The position numbers were made by a program, and so were the translations under genes. The notes beneath the pieces were generated by a model. It worked only from the letters and a program-made list of their open reading frames with translations, was not told the origin of the DNA and did no database searches. From Alphaproteobacteria bacterium (GTDB lineage: Bacteria > Pseudomonadota > Alphaproteobacteria > Rhizobiales > Xanthobacteraceae): a stretch of 55,626 nt of DNA. The stretch lies in assembly GCA_005884765.1 (NCBI GenBank), contig VAZV01000195.1, positions 1 to 55,626 of the forward strand, given 5' to 3'. Shown one piece after another: positions 25,684-33,807 of the stretch (position 1 is its first letter; every line of letters begins with the position of its first letter).

Positions 25684-25876
25684 TTGCCTGTCTCCTGCCG
25701 GGGGTACGTCCGGGGCTACGACGAGGCTTGTTCTGGGGGGTTAGTGTGCTGTAGCCCCGGTGTGTACATCGGAGCACGCCGCAGCCCCGCGCACTATGTG
25801 ACGCGCGACCACATATAGGTTTCTTGCATCAGAGTGCAGTGGTGCGCTCGGGGGCGCTGCAGCTCGCTATGCTTGA

Positions 25877-25907
25877 TGACAATGGCTGTCGACGAGCATG
25901 ATTTGAA
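25877..25907 (-). repeat. att-like copy of the tatD start (truncated tatD remnant)
   Basis: On the minus strand this reads ATG CTC GTC GAC AGC CAT and on to codons for CH, giving MLVDSHCH, then diverges to QA and a stop. Its partner is 24518-24548. Position directly after metG, 3 bp beyond its stop, suggests it marks the pre-insertion tatD start. Confidence 0.7.
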
Positions 25908-25909
25908 AT

Positions 25910-27841
25910 CTATGTAGCCGTCGGCTCGACGTAACGGGGGAACACCGCCTGCGGCGCAGGCAGGGTTGTGCCAGGCGCAATCCGCGTCGCTCCGCCAAGC
26001 GCCGCAAACTGGCGCGCGCCCTCGGGAATTCCGAGCGCGTCGAGCAGCCTTGCCGAGGCCGCCGGCATCGCCGGCTGGGTCAGGATCGCGATCTGACGCA
26101 CGACTTCCGCCGTGACGTAGAGCACCGTTTTCTGGCGCACAGGATCGGTCTTCGCCAGCGCCCACGGCGCCTCCCCCGCGAAATAACGGTTGGCCTCCGC
26201 GACCACGGCCCAGACCGCATTCAGCCATTGGTGAATCTGTTGCGTCGCCATCGCTTCGCGGGCAGGCGCGATCATGCCGTCGGCCTGCGCCAGGATCGCC
26301 TTGTCGGCCTCGCTGAAGGCGCCGGGCTCGGGCAAGACGCCGCCAAGCTGCTTTGCGATCATCGACAGCGAGCGCTGCGCCAGATTGCCGAGGTCGTTGG
26401 CGAGATCGGCATTGATCCGCGCGACAATGGCTTCATGGTTATAGTTGCCGTCCTGCCCGAACGGCACTTCGCGCAGGAAGAAATAGCGCATCTGATCGAC
26501 GCCATACTGATCGGCGAGATTGAAGGGGTCGACGACGTTGCCGACCGATTTCGACATCTTCTCACCCCTGCTGAACAGGAACCCGTGAGCATACACCCGC
26601 TTGGGCAGTTCAATTCCGGCCGACATCAGGAACGCCGGCCAGTACACCGCATGGAAGCGAATGATGTCCTTGCCGATGATGTGTATGTCGGCCGGCCAAT
26701 AGCGCCAATTCGACTCGCTCTCGTCGGGAAAGCCGACGCCGGTGATGTAGTTGGTCAAGGCATCGACCCAGACATACATCACATGCTCGGAGTTATCTGG
26801 CACCTTGACGCCCCAATCGAACGTCGTGCGCGAGATCGACAGATCCCGCAAACCGCTCTTGACGAAGCTGATGACCTCGTTGCGGCGCGAATCCGGGCCG
26901 ATGAAGTCGGGCTGCGACTCATAAAGGTGGAGCAGTCTGTCCTGGTAAGCCGAGAGCTTGAAGAAATAGCTCTTCTCCTCCACCCACTCCACCGGCGTGC
27001 CTTGCGGACCGAACCGCACGTTGTCGGGACCCATGGAGGTTTCGTCTTCGGCGTAATAAGCCTCGTCGCGCACCGAGTACCAGCCGGCATAGCTATCCAG
27101 ATAGATATCGCCATTGTCGGCCATTCGCTTCCAGATCTCCTGGCTGGAGCGATGATGCTGCTCTTCAGTCGTGCGGATGAAGCGATCGAACGAGATGTTC
27201 AGCCGTTCATCCATATCCTTGAACCTAAGCGCATTGCGGGTCGCGACCTCCAGCGTTGGCAGCTTTTCGGCCTCCGCCGTCTGGATCATCTTCAGACCGT
27301 GCTCGTCGGTGCCCGTGAGAAAGAAAACGTCCTTGCCGTCGAGCCGGGCAAAGCGCGCCAGCGCATCGGTTGCGATCGCTTCATAGGCATGGCCGATGTG
27401 CGGCACGCCGTTCGGGTATGCGATCGCGGTCGTGATGTAATAGATGTTTCCGCGGGAAGACGCCGGCGCGGCTGCTACGGGCGCAGGCTTTTTGGCCTTG
27501 TAGGCCGGCTGTCTACCGATCTTCGCGGGCGCCTTCGGCTGCTTCGGCGTCAACGCACGTTCAGGGGCTTCTGCCTTTTTGGGAGAAGTCTCTTTGGAAG
27601 AGGCCTTCTTGGATGAAGTCTTTTTGGAAGAGGTCTTTTTGGAAGGGGTCTTTTTTGAAGAGGTCTTGGCCGTCTTCTTGGCAGCAGTCTTCTTTGCGGA
27701 CTTTTTCCCGCCCGTCTTCGACTTCCTCGCCTTCTTCGCGATGCGCATTCTTGTTGCCGCGTTGGTACGGACGCTGGCTTTCGCTTTGCGAGCCTTCTTC
27801 GCTTTTCGTTTCTTGGATTTCTTGCCTGCAGTCGCCACCAC
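25910..27841 (-). CDS. metG: Methionyl-tRNA synthetase with a long Lys-rich N-terminal extension
   Basis: MetG charges tRNA-Met. The catalytic core begins around residue 130 (NIYYITTAIAYPNGVPHIGHAYE, containing the HIGH box). It has the KMSKS box in GEKMSKSVGN, the connective peptide, and an anticodon domain (ANDLGNLAQRSLSMIAKQLGG). Before the core lie about 125 residues made of Lys/Ala/Ser repeats (KKTAAKKTAKTSSKKT, KKTSSKKTSSKK), like the tail of histone H1 or bacterial HU-type proteins. It reads from GTG at 27841 (AAAGGAATCC upstream). A start just before NIYY would leave out the tail, but no good start stands there. No C-terminal tRNA-binding (EMAP) domain is present. Confidence 0.93.
   Translation of the reverse strand: MVATAGKKSKKRKAKKARKAKASVRTNAATRMRIAKKARKSKTGGKKSAKKTAAKKTAKTSSKKTPSKKTSSKKTSSKKASSKETSPKKAEAPERALTPKQPKAPAKIGRQPAYKAKKPAPVAAAPASSRGNIYYITTAIAYPNGVPHIGHAYEAIATDALARFARLDGKDVFFLTGTDEHGLKMIQTAEAEKLPTLEVATRNALRFKDMDERLNISFDRFIRTTEEQHHRSSQEIWKRMADNGDIYLDSYAGWYSVRDEAYYAEDETSMGPDNVRFGPQGTPVEWVEEKSYFFKLSAYQDRLLHLYESQPDFIGPDSRRNEVISFVKSGLRDLSISRTTFDWGVKVPDNSEHVMYVWVDALTNYITGVGFPDESESNWRYWPADIHIIGKDIIRFHAVYWPAFLMSAGIELPKRVYAHGFLFSRGEKMSKSVGNVVDPFNLADQYGVDQMRYFFLREVPFGQDGNYNHEAIVARINADLANDLGNLAQRSLSMIAKQLGGVLPEPGAFSEADKAILAQADGMIAPAREAMATQQIHQWLNAVWAVVAEANRYFAGEAPWALAKTDPVRQKTVLYVTAEVVRQIAILTQPAMPAASARLLDALGIPEGARQFAALGGATRIAPGTTLPAPQAVFPRYVEPTAT
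27575..27672 (-). repeat. 15-bp tandem repeats encoding Lys-Lys-Thr-Ser-Ser in metG
   Basis: The DNA here is about six imperfect copies of a 15-bp unit (on the plus strand TTGGAAGAGGTCTTT and variants). It encodes the KKTSSKKTSSKK part of the MetG extension. Such repeats can gain or lose units in frame, so the length of the extension may vary between strains. Confidence 0.8.
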
Positions 27842-27897
27842 GGATTCCTTTATGACTTAAGCACAACTTCTGACGGGGATGATAATAACCGCAGCGT

Positions 27898-28944
27898 CTA
27901 CCGCGTGGCTTCCGCAAGCATCCCAAACACCGAGAAAACCAGCGGCTTCCGTTCAAGATTATAATCTTGGGTGTCGCGCGCGGCGCGGACGATCTTTTCC
28001 CATACCTCTGCCAGCCGTGCAAGGCGGGGAAGGTTGGCGTTGGCATTGACTTCATCGGCCCGCAGACGATCGCTGACCCAACGATCGACGCTGTCGACAA
28101 AGGCTGCGAGCGCCACCCGGTCGCTAGAGCCGAGTGCGTCGCCGAGCGCATGCAGTTCGCGCGGATCGATGTGCGGCAGGGTCGCGAGCAGCGCTGCGGT
28201 GCGCTGGTGAAGTTTCAGGGCGTCGCCGCCCATCAGCGTGAGCGCGCGGGCGACGCTGCCGTCAGCCGCTCGCGCCGCTTCCGCGAGCGCGGGATCGTCG
28301 GCGGCCGTGCCCGTGGCCGCCGCGGCGGCGCGGACGACGTCGCTGCTCGCAAGCGCGCGCAGGGGCAATTTGCGGCAACGGGACAGGATGGTCGGCAGCA
28401 GGCGCGCCGGTGCGTGGCTGACCAGCAGAAACAGCGATTGCTGCGGCGGCTCTTCGAGGATCTTGAGCAGCGCGTTGGCGGCATTGGGATTGAGTTCGTC
28501 GACGGTGTCGACGATACACACCCGCCAGCCTTCGACCGCTGCGGTCGAACCGAAAAATGCAATCGTCTCGCGCGTCTCGTCAACGGTGATCACGGTGCGC
28601 ATCACGCCCCTATCGTTGAGGGTGCGTTCCAGTGTGAGCAGGCCGCCATGCGAGCCCGCCGCGATCTGGCGTGCGACCGGGTCGGATGGATCGACCCAGA
28701 GCTTCTGCGCGTGTTGGGCCGAGGGCAAAAGCGGATTGCGATAAGCGAGCACGAAGCGCGCCATGCGATAGGCCAGTGTCGCCTTGCCAATGCCCTGCGC
28801 GCCGCCGATCAGCCATGCATGCGGGATGCGCCCGCTCCGATAGGCGTTCAGCAGAGCCGTCTCGGCCTCGCGATGCCCGAATAGATCGGTGGTCTCGCGC
28901 GGATGCTTGACCGCCATCTCCTGTTCGAGCTTGCGGGCGTTCAT
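27898..28944 (-). CDS. holB: DNA polymerase III delta' subunit
   Basis: Delta' is a subunit of the clamp loader that places the beta clamp on DNA. The start is ATG at 28944, which overlaps the tmk stop by 4 bases (ATGA); the longer upstream frame is antisense to tmk sense codons. The 348 residues show Walker A IGGAQGIGKAT (residues 46-56), the Walker B/DEVxx-type VDTVDELNPNAANALLKILEEPP, and sensor motifs LVSHAPARLLPTILSRCRKL. Unlike E. coli delta', the P-loop is intact. The order dac-tmk-holB-metG-tatD is conserved in this group. Confidence 0.95.
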   Translation of the reverse strand: MNARKLEQEMAVKHPRETTDLFGHREAETALLNAYRSGRIPHAWLIGGAQGIGKATLAYRMARFVLAYRNPLLPSAQHAQKLWVDPSDPVARQIAAGSHGGLLTLERTLNDRGVMRTVITVDETRETIAFFGSTAAVEGWRVCIVDTVDELNPNAANALLKILEEPPQQSLFLLVSHAPARLLPTILSRCRKLPLRALASSDVVRAAAAATGTAADDPALAEAARAADGSVARALTLMGGDALKLHQRTAALLATLPHIDPRELHALGDALGSSDRVALAAFVDSVDRWVSDRLRADEVNANANLPRLARLAEVWEKIVRAARDTQDYNLERKPLVFSVFGMLAEATR

Positions 28945-29633
28945 GCTGATGGCGTCGGGCTGGTCATCGCAAAGAGATGATCGCGCAACGCGGTCCATAC
29001 ATGGGCCGCAACCGTGTCCGGATCGGCGGTAGCGTCGATCAGGACACAGCGGCGCGGGTCTTCCGCAGCGATCTGCCGGTAGGCCTCGCGCAGATCCTGA
29101 TGGAATTTGAGGTCCTCCGCCTCGAACCGATCGGGCGCCGCGTCGCCGCGGCGGGCAGCGGCGCGCGTGAGCCCGATTTCGACGGGCACGTCCAGAACGA
29201 TCGTCAGGTCCGGCTTGAGGTCGCCGATCGTGACCCGCTGCATCGCGTTCAGGATGCCGGGCGAAACCTGCCCCAGCTTGCCCTGATAGACACGCGTCGA
29301 ATCCGAGAAGCGGTCGCACAACACCCAGGTTCCCTGGTTGAGCGCGGGCCGGATCACCGAACGAACGTGATCGTCGCGCGCGGCCGCAAACAATAGTGTC
29401 TCTGCATCGGGGCCGAGCAGCTTTCCCATTCCAGATAATACGAGGTGGCGGATGATTTCGGCCCCCGGCGACCCGCCGGGCTCGCGCGTGACAATGGCGC
29501 GGAGCCTGGCAGCGGCGAGGCGCTCGGCCAGCTTCTTGATTTGCGTCGATTTCCCGGAACCCTCGCCGCCTTCAAAAGAGATGAATCGGCCGCGCCCGGA
29601 AGGTCGCTTAACGGCTGTCTCGTCCATCGTCAC
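28941..29633 (-). CDS. tmk: Thymidylate kinase
   Basis: Tmk phosphorylates dTMP to dTDP. There are 230 residues. The P-loop FEGGEGSGKST is at residues 20-30, the DRF motif is in VLCDRFSDSTRVYQG, and REPGGSPGAE follows the first helix. A lid region with PDRFEAEDLKFHQ is present. The ATG overlaps the stop of the D-Ala-D-Ala carboxypeptidase gene by 4 bases and its own stop overlaps holB by 4 bases, so the three are probably translationally coupled. Confidence 0.96.
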   Translation of the reverse strand: MTMDETAVKRPSGRGRFISFEGGEGSGKSTQIKKLAERLAAARLRAIVTREPGGSPGAEIIRHLVLSGMGKLLGPDAETLLFAAARDDHVRSVIRPALNQGTWVLCDRFSDSTRVYQGKLGQVSPGILNAMQRVTIGDLKPDLTIVLDVPVEIGLTRAAARRGDAAPDRFEAEDLKFHQDLREAYRQIAAEDPRRCVLIDATADPDTVAAHVWTALRDHLFAMTSPTPSA

Positions 29634-30889
29634 AGCTTCTCGGCGCCGGCGCGGAACATGCCGATCACGAGTTCGCTCGCTCCGTCCATCGCGCGGCGTA
29701 TCGTCGATCCCGTGCCGATCGATTCCGCCGCATATACGGTTTGCTCCATCGCGATGTTGGCGCCGCGCCAGACCCTGACGATGCCAACGGGCTGGCCGGA
29801 CTGGATCGGCGCGCGCACCGGCCCATTATAGATAATGCGCGCGATCAGTTTTTCATTGCCGTTTTTGGGCACCATGACCTTGATCGGTTCGGGGCTCGTC
29901 AATTTCACCGACCGGCTTTCGCCACCAAATACCTTGGCGTATCCGACCGTCTGATCCGCCGCGATCAAGGTTCGCACCTCGAAATTGCGAAATCCCCATT
30001 CCAGCATTTTCTTGGCTTCGGTCGCGCGATCATCAGGGTCTTCGAGGCCGTTGACGACGACGATCAGCCGTATCCCGTTTTGCACGGCGGAACCGACCAT
30101 GCCGTAGCCGCCCTCCTTGGTGTATCCGGTCTTCAAGCCGTCGGCGCCCTCGAGCGTCGTCAAGAGCGGATTGCGGTTTTGCTGCCTGATCTTGTTCCAG
30201 GTGAATTCTTTCTCGCCGAACAGTTTGTAGAATTCGGGGTAGGTCTGGATGAGGTGGCGCGCGAGCTTTGCGAGTTCGCGCACCGTCATCTTGTTGCCGG
30301 CGTCGGGCAATCCGTTCGAATTGGCAAACGTCGATTTCGTCAGGCCGAGCTCGCGGGCGCGCTTGGTCATGAAATCGGCGGCGAAGATGCGCTCATTGCC
30401 GGCCATGCCTTCCGCCAGCGCGATGCAGGCATCGTTGCCGCTCTGGATGATCGCGCCGTGCAGGAGATCGTCGATCGAGATCTTGCTGTTGAGCACCGCA
30501 AACATCGTCGAGCCGCCCGCCGGGGCTCCGCCTCGCCGCCAAGCATTCTCGCTGATCCGATATTCGTCGCTCAATTTGACCTTGCCCTCCTTGAGGGCAT
30601 GGAACACCACCTCGACGGTCACAAGCTTCATCATGCTGGAGGGCGCCCGCAGCTCGTCGGCGTTTTTCTCAAACAGCACGCTGCCGCTCGCAGCCTCGAT
30701 CAGGATCGCGGTCGGCGCGTCGCCGTCGAAGCCGCCCTCCTCCTTCTTGGCACCTTGCACGCTTTGGTTGGCCGCATAGAGCATGCCGCCCCAGCCAACC
30801 GCCACCATGACAAAAGCTGCGACCAGTATCCGCAAAATGCGTCCGGTCGTGACCATGGATCGGCGAAAACGCAATATGTCTGATGCCAT
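29630..30889 (-). CDS. dac: D-alanyl-D-alanine carboxypeptidase (PBP5/6-like)
   Basis: This low-molecular-weight penicillin-binding protein trims the terminal D-Ala from peptidoglycan stems. It has 419 residues. An N-terminal membrane segment (ILRILVAAFVMVAVGWGGMLY) serves as signal or anchor. Catalytic motifs are SMMK at S85-K88, SGN at residues 150-152 and KTG at residues 253-255. A C-terminal PBP5-type beta domain follows, and the end (GASELVIGMFRAG) could be an amphipathic membrane-binding helix. It is the first gene of the operon, with tmk overlapping by 4 bp. The 170 bp to the divergent hydrolase gene must hold both promoters. Confidence 0.94.
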   Translation of the reverse strand: MASDILRFRRSMVTTGRILRILVAAFVMVAVGWGGMLYAANQSVQGAKKEEGGFDGDAPTAILIEAASGSVLFEKNADELRAPSSMMKLVTVEVVFHALKEGKVKLSDEYRISENAWRRGGAPAGGSTMFAVLNSKISIDDLLHGAIIQSGNDACIALAEGMAGNERIFAADFMTKRARELGLTKSTFANSNGLPDAGNKMTVRELAKLARHLIQTYPEFYKLFGEKEFTWNKIRQQNRNPLLTTLEGADGLKTGYTKEGGYGMVGSAVQNGIRLIVVVNGLEDPDDRATEAKKMLEWGFRNFEVRTLIAADQTVGYAKVFGGESRSVKLTSPEPIKVMVPKNGNEKLIARIIYNGPVRAPIQSGQPVGIVRVWRGANIAMEQTVYAAESIGTGSTIRRAMDGASELVIGMFRAGAEKL

Positions 30890-31059
30890 CGGCGATGCCT
30901 TGAGAGAGGCCGCGTTCTAACAGGAGGAAGTATCGCAAACAACACAGGTTTTGCGAGCAAATCGAGGGATAACCGAACCGATTGCGGGCGCGTGCAAACA
31001 ACCTTATCGTGCAGCATCACACTCCACTCAACCAATTGCGAAAAACAAGGCGGAAAGCG

Positions 31060-32010
31060 ATGTCATCCTCCCGCACCATTTCCGCCAACGGGATCGAGTT
31101 CTTTGTGCGCGAACAGGGCGAAGGGCCGCTTGTGGTGCTTTGTCATGGCTGGCCGGAATTTTCGTATTCCTGGCGGCATCAGATCCCGGCCATCGCGGCC
31201 GCGGGCTTCCATGTCGTGGCGCCGGATATGCGCGGGTTTGGAGGAACTACCGCGCCTGCGGATATCGGCGCCTACTCCATCTTCGACAATGTCGGCGACA
31301 TGGTCGCGCTGGTGGCGGCGCTCGGCGAAAAGCGCGCCGCCATCGTCGGCCATGACTGGGGCGGCCCGGTCGCCTGGCACGCGGCGCTGTTCCGGCCTGA
31401 TGTTTTCTCGGCCGTTGCCGGCTTGAGTGTTCCGCCGCCGTTCCGGGGCCGCGGCCGGCCGCTCGATACGCTGCGCGACAACGGTATCACCAATTTCTAT
31501 TGGCAGTATTTTCAAAAACCAGGCGTTGCCGAAACCGAGCTCGAACGCGACGTTGATTTGACGCTGCGTGTCGTTCTGGAGCGCGGATTCTCCGAGCCCG
31601 CCGCGGCGCTGTTCATCCAGAGCGGCAAGGGCTTTCTCGGCGATGCGAAGGGTGACCGTCCGTTGCCGCATTGGCTCAGCGAAGCGGATCTGGCGTGCTT
31701 CAGCGAAGCCTACAAGAAATCCGGCTTCCGCGGCGGGCTCAACTGGTATCGCAACATCGACCGCAATTGGGAATTGACCGCGCCGTGGCAGGGCGCGCAG
31801 ATCCATCAGCCGTCACTGTTCATCGCCGGCTCGAAGGATGCCGTGATCACTGGATTGATCGGCGCCAAGCGCGTCAACGAGCTCGAGCGGGTGCTGCCGT
31901 GCCTCAAGCAAAAGCTGATCATCGAAGGCGCCGGCCATTGGATCCAGCAGGAGCGGCCGGCGGAGGTCAATGCCGCCCTGATTGCGTTTCTCAAAGAGGT
32001 TGCGGTTTGA
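31060..32010 (+). CDS. Alpha/beta hydrolase, epoxide-hydrolase-like
   Basis: A 316-residue enzyme of the soluble epoxide hydrolase subgroup. The oxyanion motif is HGWPEFSYSWRHQ, the nucleophile elbow GHDWGG has aspartate (D99) rather than serine, and the catalytic His is in EGAGHWIQQERP. The lid has NWYRNIDRNWEL with a tyrosine typical of epoxide-ring activation, and a further acidic residue lies in AGSKDAV. ATG 31060 follows AAGGCGGAAAGCG. It is divergent from dac and convergent with rlpA, 9 bp away. Haloalkane or fluoroacetate dehalogenases share the Asp nucleophile, so the substrate is not certain. Confidence 0.9.
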   Translation: MSSSRTISANGIEFFVREQGEGPLVVLCHGWPEFSYSWRHQIPAIAAAGFHVVAPDMRGFGGTTAPADIGAYSIFDNVGDMVALVAALGEKRAAIVGHDWGGPVAWHAALFRPDVFSAVAGLSVPPPFRGRGRPLDTLRDNGITNFYWQYFQKPGVAETELERDVDLTLRVVLERGFSEPAAALFIQSGKGFLGDAKGDRPLPHWLSEADLACFSEAYKKSGFRGGLNWYRNIDRNWELTAPWQGAQIHQPSLFIAGSKDAVITGLIGAKRVNELERVLPCLKQKLIIEGAGHWIQQERPAEVNAALIAFLKEVAV

Positions 32011-32019
32011 GTTGGCGGC

Positions 32020-32952
32020 TCAATAAAGCCCGCGCCCGCTCAAGATTTCGCTCGGTCCGTTCGGATCGATCGGCGCATAGGCCGAAACCGGACTGACCGG
32101 CACCGCATATCGGCTGTCGTCCTCATACGAGACGGCGCGGGGATTATCGAGCACGCGGCCGCGGGTGCGACTGGAGGCCGATATTTCCGATGTCGCGTTG
32201 ATCGAAGCGTAGTCGGCCTGGGTATTGCCGAGACTAAAGGGACGTCCCTCCGGCATCGGTACCTCGCCGCGGATCGGACGGCCATGTGACGGGCCCTCCG
32301 GAACGAATGGCCGCGCCGACGCAACCCGGACCAGGGACGGTGACGGCGCCGGCGTGCCTGTACGCAAGGTCGCGATCAACTGACGGTCGTCGGATCCTTC
32401 AATGGGTGCACGGCCGACATATTCGACGCGCACCCGCGCCACGCCATTGCCTTTGAATTCAAGCAATTCTGCAGCCTTGTTCGAGACATCGATGAGGCGG
32501 TTGCCGTGGTAGGGACCACGGTCGTTGACGCGCACGACCAGCGATTTGCCGTTAGAGAGATTGGTTACCCGCGCATAGCACGGCATCGGCAAGGTCGGAT
32601 GGGCAGCGGTCAGCGCGCCCATGTCGAACACCTCGCCATTGGCGGTCAGCCGGCCGTGGAAATCGTCGCCGTACCAGGATGCCGTGCCCTCCTCGCGGTA
32701 GTTGACGTCTTCTTCGGGCACATAGATCCGGCCTGCGACAATGTAAGGCTTGCCGACACGGTAGGTCCCCCCGCCCTTCGGAACGGGTTCACCGAACTCG
32801 ACCACACGGGGGCTGGAGGAGACGCCGTATTTAGGATCGACGCGGCTGGCAAACTTGTTTGACGAGGCGCAGTTGGCGAGCATCAGGCAGGCGGCCGCAA
32901 CGGCGGCACCGCGTGCCGTCAATACCAGCGGATCTGACCCGAAAATCCCCAT
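32020..32952 (-). CDS. rlpA: RlpA-like septal lipoprotein
   Basis: RlpA proteins bind denuded peptidoglycan at the septum and some act as lytic transglycosylases. The lipobox is LMLANC with lipidated C28 (start ATG 32952; a TTG 9 bases upstream is possible). The double-psi beta-barrel is clear: EGTASWYGDDFHGRLTANGE, FDMGALTAAHPTLP, and VVRVNDRGPYHGNRLIDVS with the catalytic-type Asp/His pair. The C-terminal 110 residues are Pro/Ser-rich and disordered. No SPOR domain is visible, unlike E. coli RlpA. Length is 310. Confidence 0.93.
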   Translation of the reverse strand: MGIFGSDPLVLTARGAAVAAACLMLANCASSNKFASRVDPKYGVSSSPRVVEFGEPVPKGGGTYRVGKPYIVAGRIYVPEEDVNYREEGTASWYGDDFHGRLTANGEVFDMGALTAAHPTLPMPCYARVTNLSNGKSLVVRVNDRGPYHGNRLIDVSNKAAELLEFKGNGVARVRVEYVGRAPIEGSDDRQLIATLRTGTPAPSPSLVRVASARPFVPEGPSHGRPIRGEVPMPEGRPFSLGNTQADYASINATSEISASSRTRGRVLDNPRAVSYEDDSRYAVPVSPVSAYAPIDPNGPSEILSGRGLY

Positions 32953-33243
32953 TCGCCCCAACTAGCATTCAACGCGCCCGATGCGGCCCACCTCCGCACG
33001 AGAGCCTAAAGATATCGCAACCGGAACACGGCGGAAATGCGGAGGCCTTTGAGGTGGTAAATCATTGGTTGCCGCCGGCTATCCGTGTCTTCGCGGGACA
33101 TGTCCCTCCTCAAGCGCCCCGCCCCGGCCGAATCTGTTGCAGCAAATCCTCAGTCTGCGCCGACTTTAAATCCCCACAAGGAATCTTTTTGACTGTGCAA
33201 GGGGCCCATCGTTTGGTGGGCCGGGGCGCAAAGGAATTTTGCG

Positions 33244-33333
33244 ATGTTCGAAGCAGTCACGGCAGTTATGGGTCTGGTGAGCGCAGGCGTTTTCCTGGCC
33301 CATGCGTTTGAAGGTGTCCGCTCAAGGGCGTGA
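33244..33333 (+). CDS. Single-pass membrane microprotein (29 aa)
   Basis: The frame encodes MFEAVTAVMGLVSAGVFLAH then AFEGVRSRA, one hydrophobic helix with a basic end. AAAGGAATTTTGCG stands before the ATG. I remember similar proteins of about 30 residues being common in Bradyrhizobium genomes, without known function. A 7-bp stem-loop (33342-33364) follows the stop. It lies in the gap between rlpA and tRNA-Ser. Confidence 0.6.
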   Translation: MFEAVTAVMGLVSAGVFLAHAFEGVRSRA

Positions 33334-33368
33334 GCCAGACTTGAGGCCAGCATCACCGGCCTCAGTGA

Positions 33369-33418
33369 GCTCGTCCCGAAAGCTTCAATTAATAAAGCTT
33401 TAATAAATTCGGGCGAGC
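33369..33418. repeat. Nested hairpin with an AT-rich loop
   Basis: The outer arms are GCTCG-t-CCCGAA (33369-33380) and TTCGGGCGAGC (33408-33418), 11 pairs with one bulge. The interior is almost pure A/T and has its own inverted repeat (AAAGCTT, AAGCTTT). It lies between two microprotein genes. It may be a terminator or a regulatory leader for the second; no T-run follows. Confidence 0.5.
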
Positions 33419-33439
33419 TTTGGGATTGGCGGGTGTGTT

Positions 33440-33538
33440 ATGCGCAATCATGATTTCGTGTCGGATGGATTTCTGGCGGTAACCGCAGCGGGCCTTGTGC
33501 TGCTGTGTTCGAGCTTGCTCGCTTTCGCTTTCTCCTGA
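33440..33538 (+). CDS. Possible membrane microprotein (32 aa)
   Basis: The frame encodes MRNHDFVSDGFLAVTAAGLV then LLCSSLLAFAFS, a polar start followed by one membrane helix. The ribosome site is poor (GGCGGGTGTGTT). Support comes from composition and from its place among other microprotein genes. It could be spurious. Confidence 0.4.
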   Translation: MRNHDFVSDGFLAVTAAGLVLLCSSLLAFAFS

Positions 33539-33539
33539 C

Positions 33540-33807
33540 GCCAGTCTTGGGGAACGAATAGCGGATCGCCAAGGGCGGCTTCTGATCTTCGCTCGTCTGT
33601 ATGCCTGTGCGCTGACAGGCCCGCTAGCGCTAGCCTCAGCGTACCGCCCGCGGCCGCAACTGCAACCGCACGGACCTGCATCTATCGGGTGTGATGACCG
33701 CTTGGTGGCAGGCGCAAGGGCAAGCGATCAAGTTTACCGGGTAAACTTGAAGGCTCGCGGGGCTCACCTCTCGCAACCGAAAGACCGCGTTGGCGCGGGC
33801 CTTATTG
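33540..33807. other. Intergenic stretch with a perfect 23-bp palindrome
   Basis: No gene is supported here. The one clear signal is a perfect inverted repeat at 33728-33750: TCAAGTTTACC, a central G, then GGTAAACTTGA. The length and symmetry fit a TetR, LacI or similar dimeric repressor operator, but no regulator gene is adjacent. Confidence 0.55.

Larger units (their letters stand above)
24518..25907. mobile_element. Putative integrated element at the tatD 5' end, bounded by att-like repeats
   Basis: metG and tatD normally sit together, but here about 1.36 kb separates them. The boundaries are near-identical direct repeats: 24518-24548 (the tatD start) and 25877-25907 (29 of 31 bases the same, differing at 24537/25896 and 24545/25904). 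The copy near metG still encodes MLVDSHCH before running into a stop, so it looks like the original tatD start, cut off. This is the pattern made when a site-specific recombinase inserts DNA in a gene end and rebuilds the gene. GGGGCTAC words lie near both ends (24609, 24621, 25712, inverted at 25751). No integrase gene is visible, so it would be a remnant or mobilised in trans. Inside are one secreted protein and small minus-strand genes. Confidence 0.6.

Noticed and set aside
25794..26228. Minus-strand frame overlapping the end of metG
   Set aside because: It is an out-of-frame reading of metG; metG itself is certain.
33018..33043. GGAAC upstream of the 29-aa microprotein as a sixth stress promoter
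   Set aside because: No TT at the required 18-19 bp spacing, and it lies more than 200 bp from the start.
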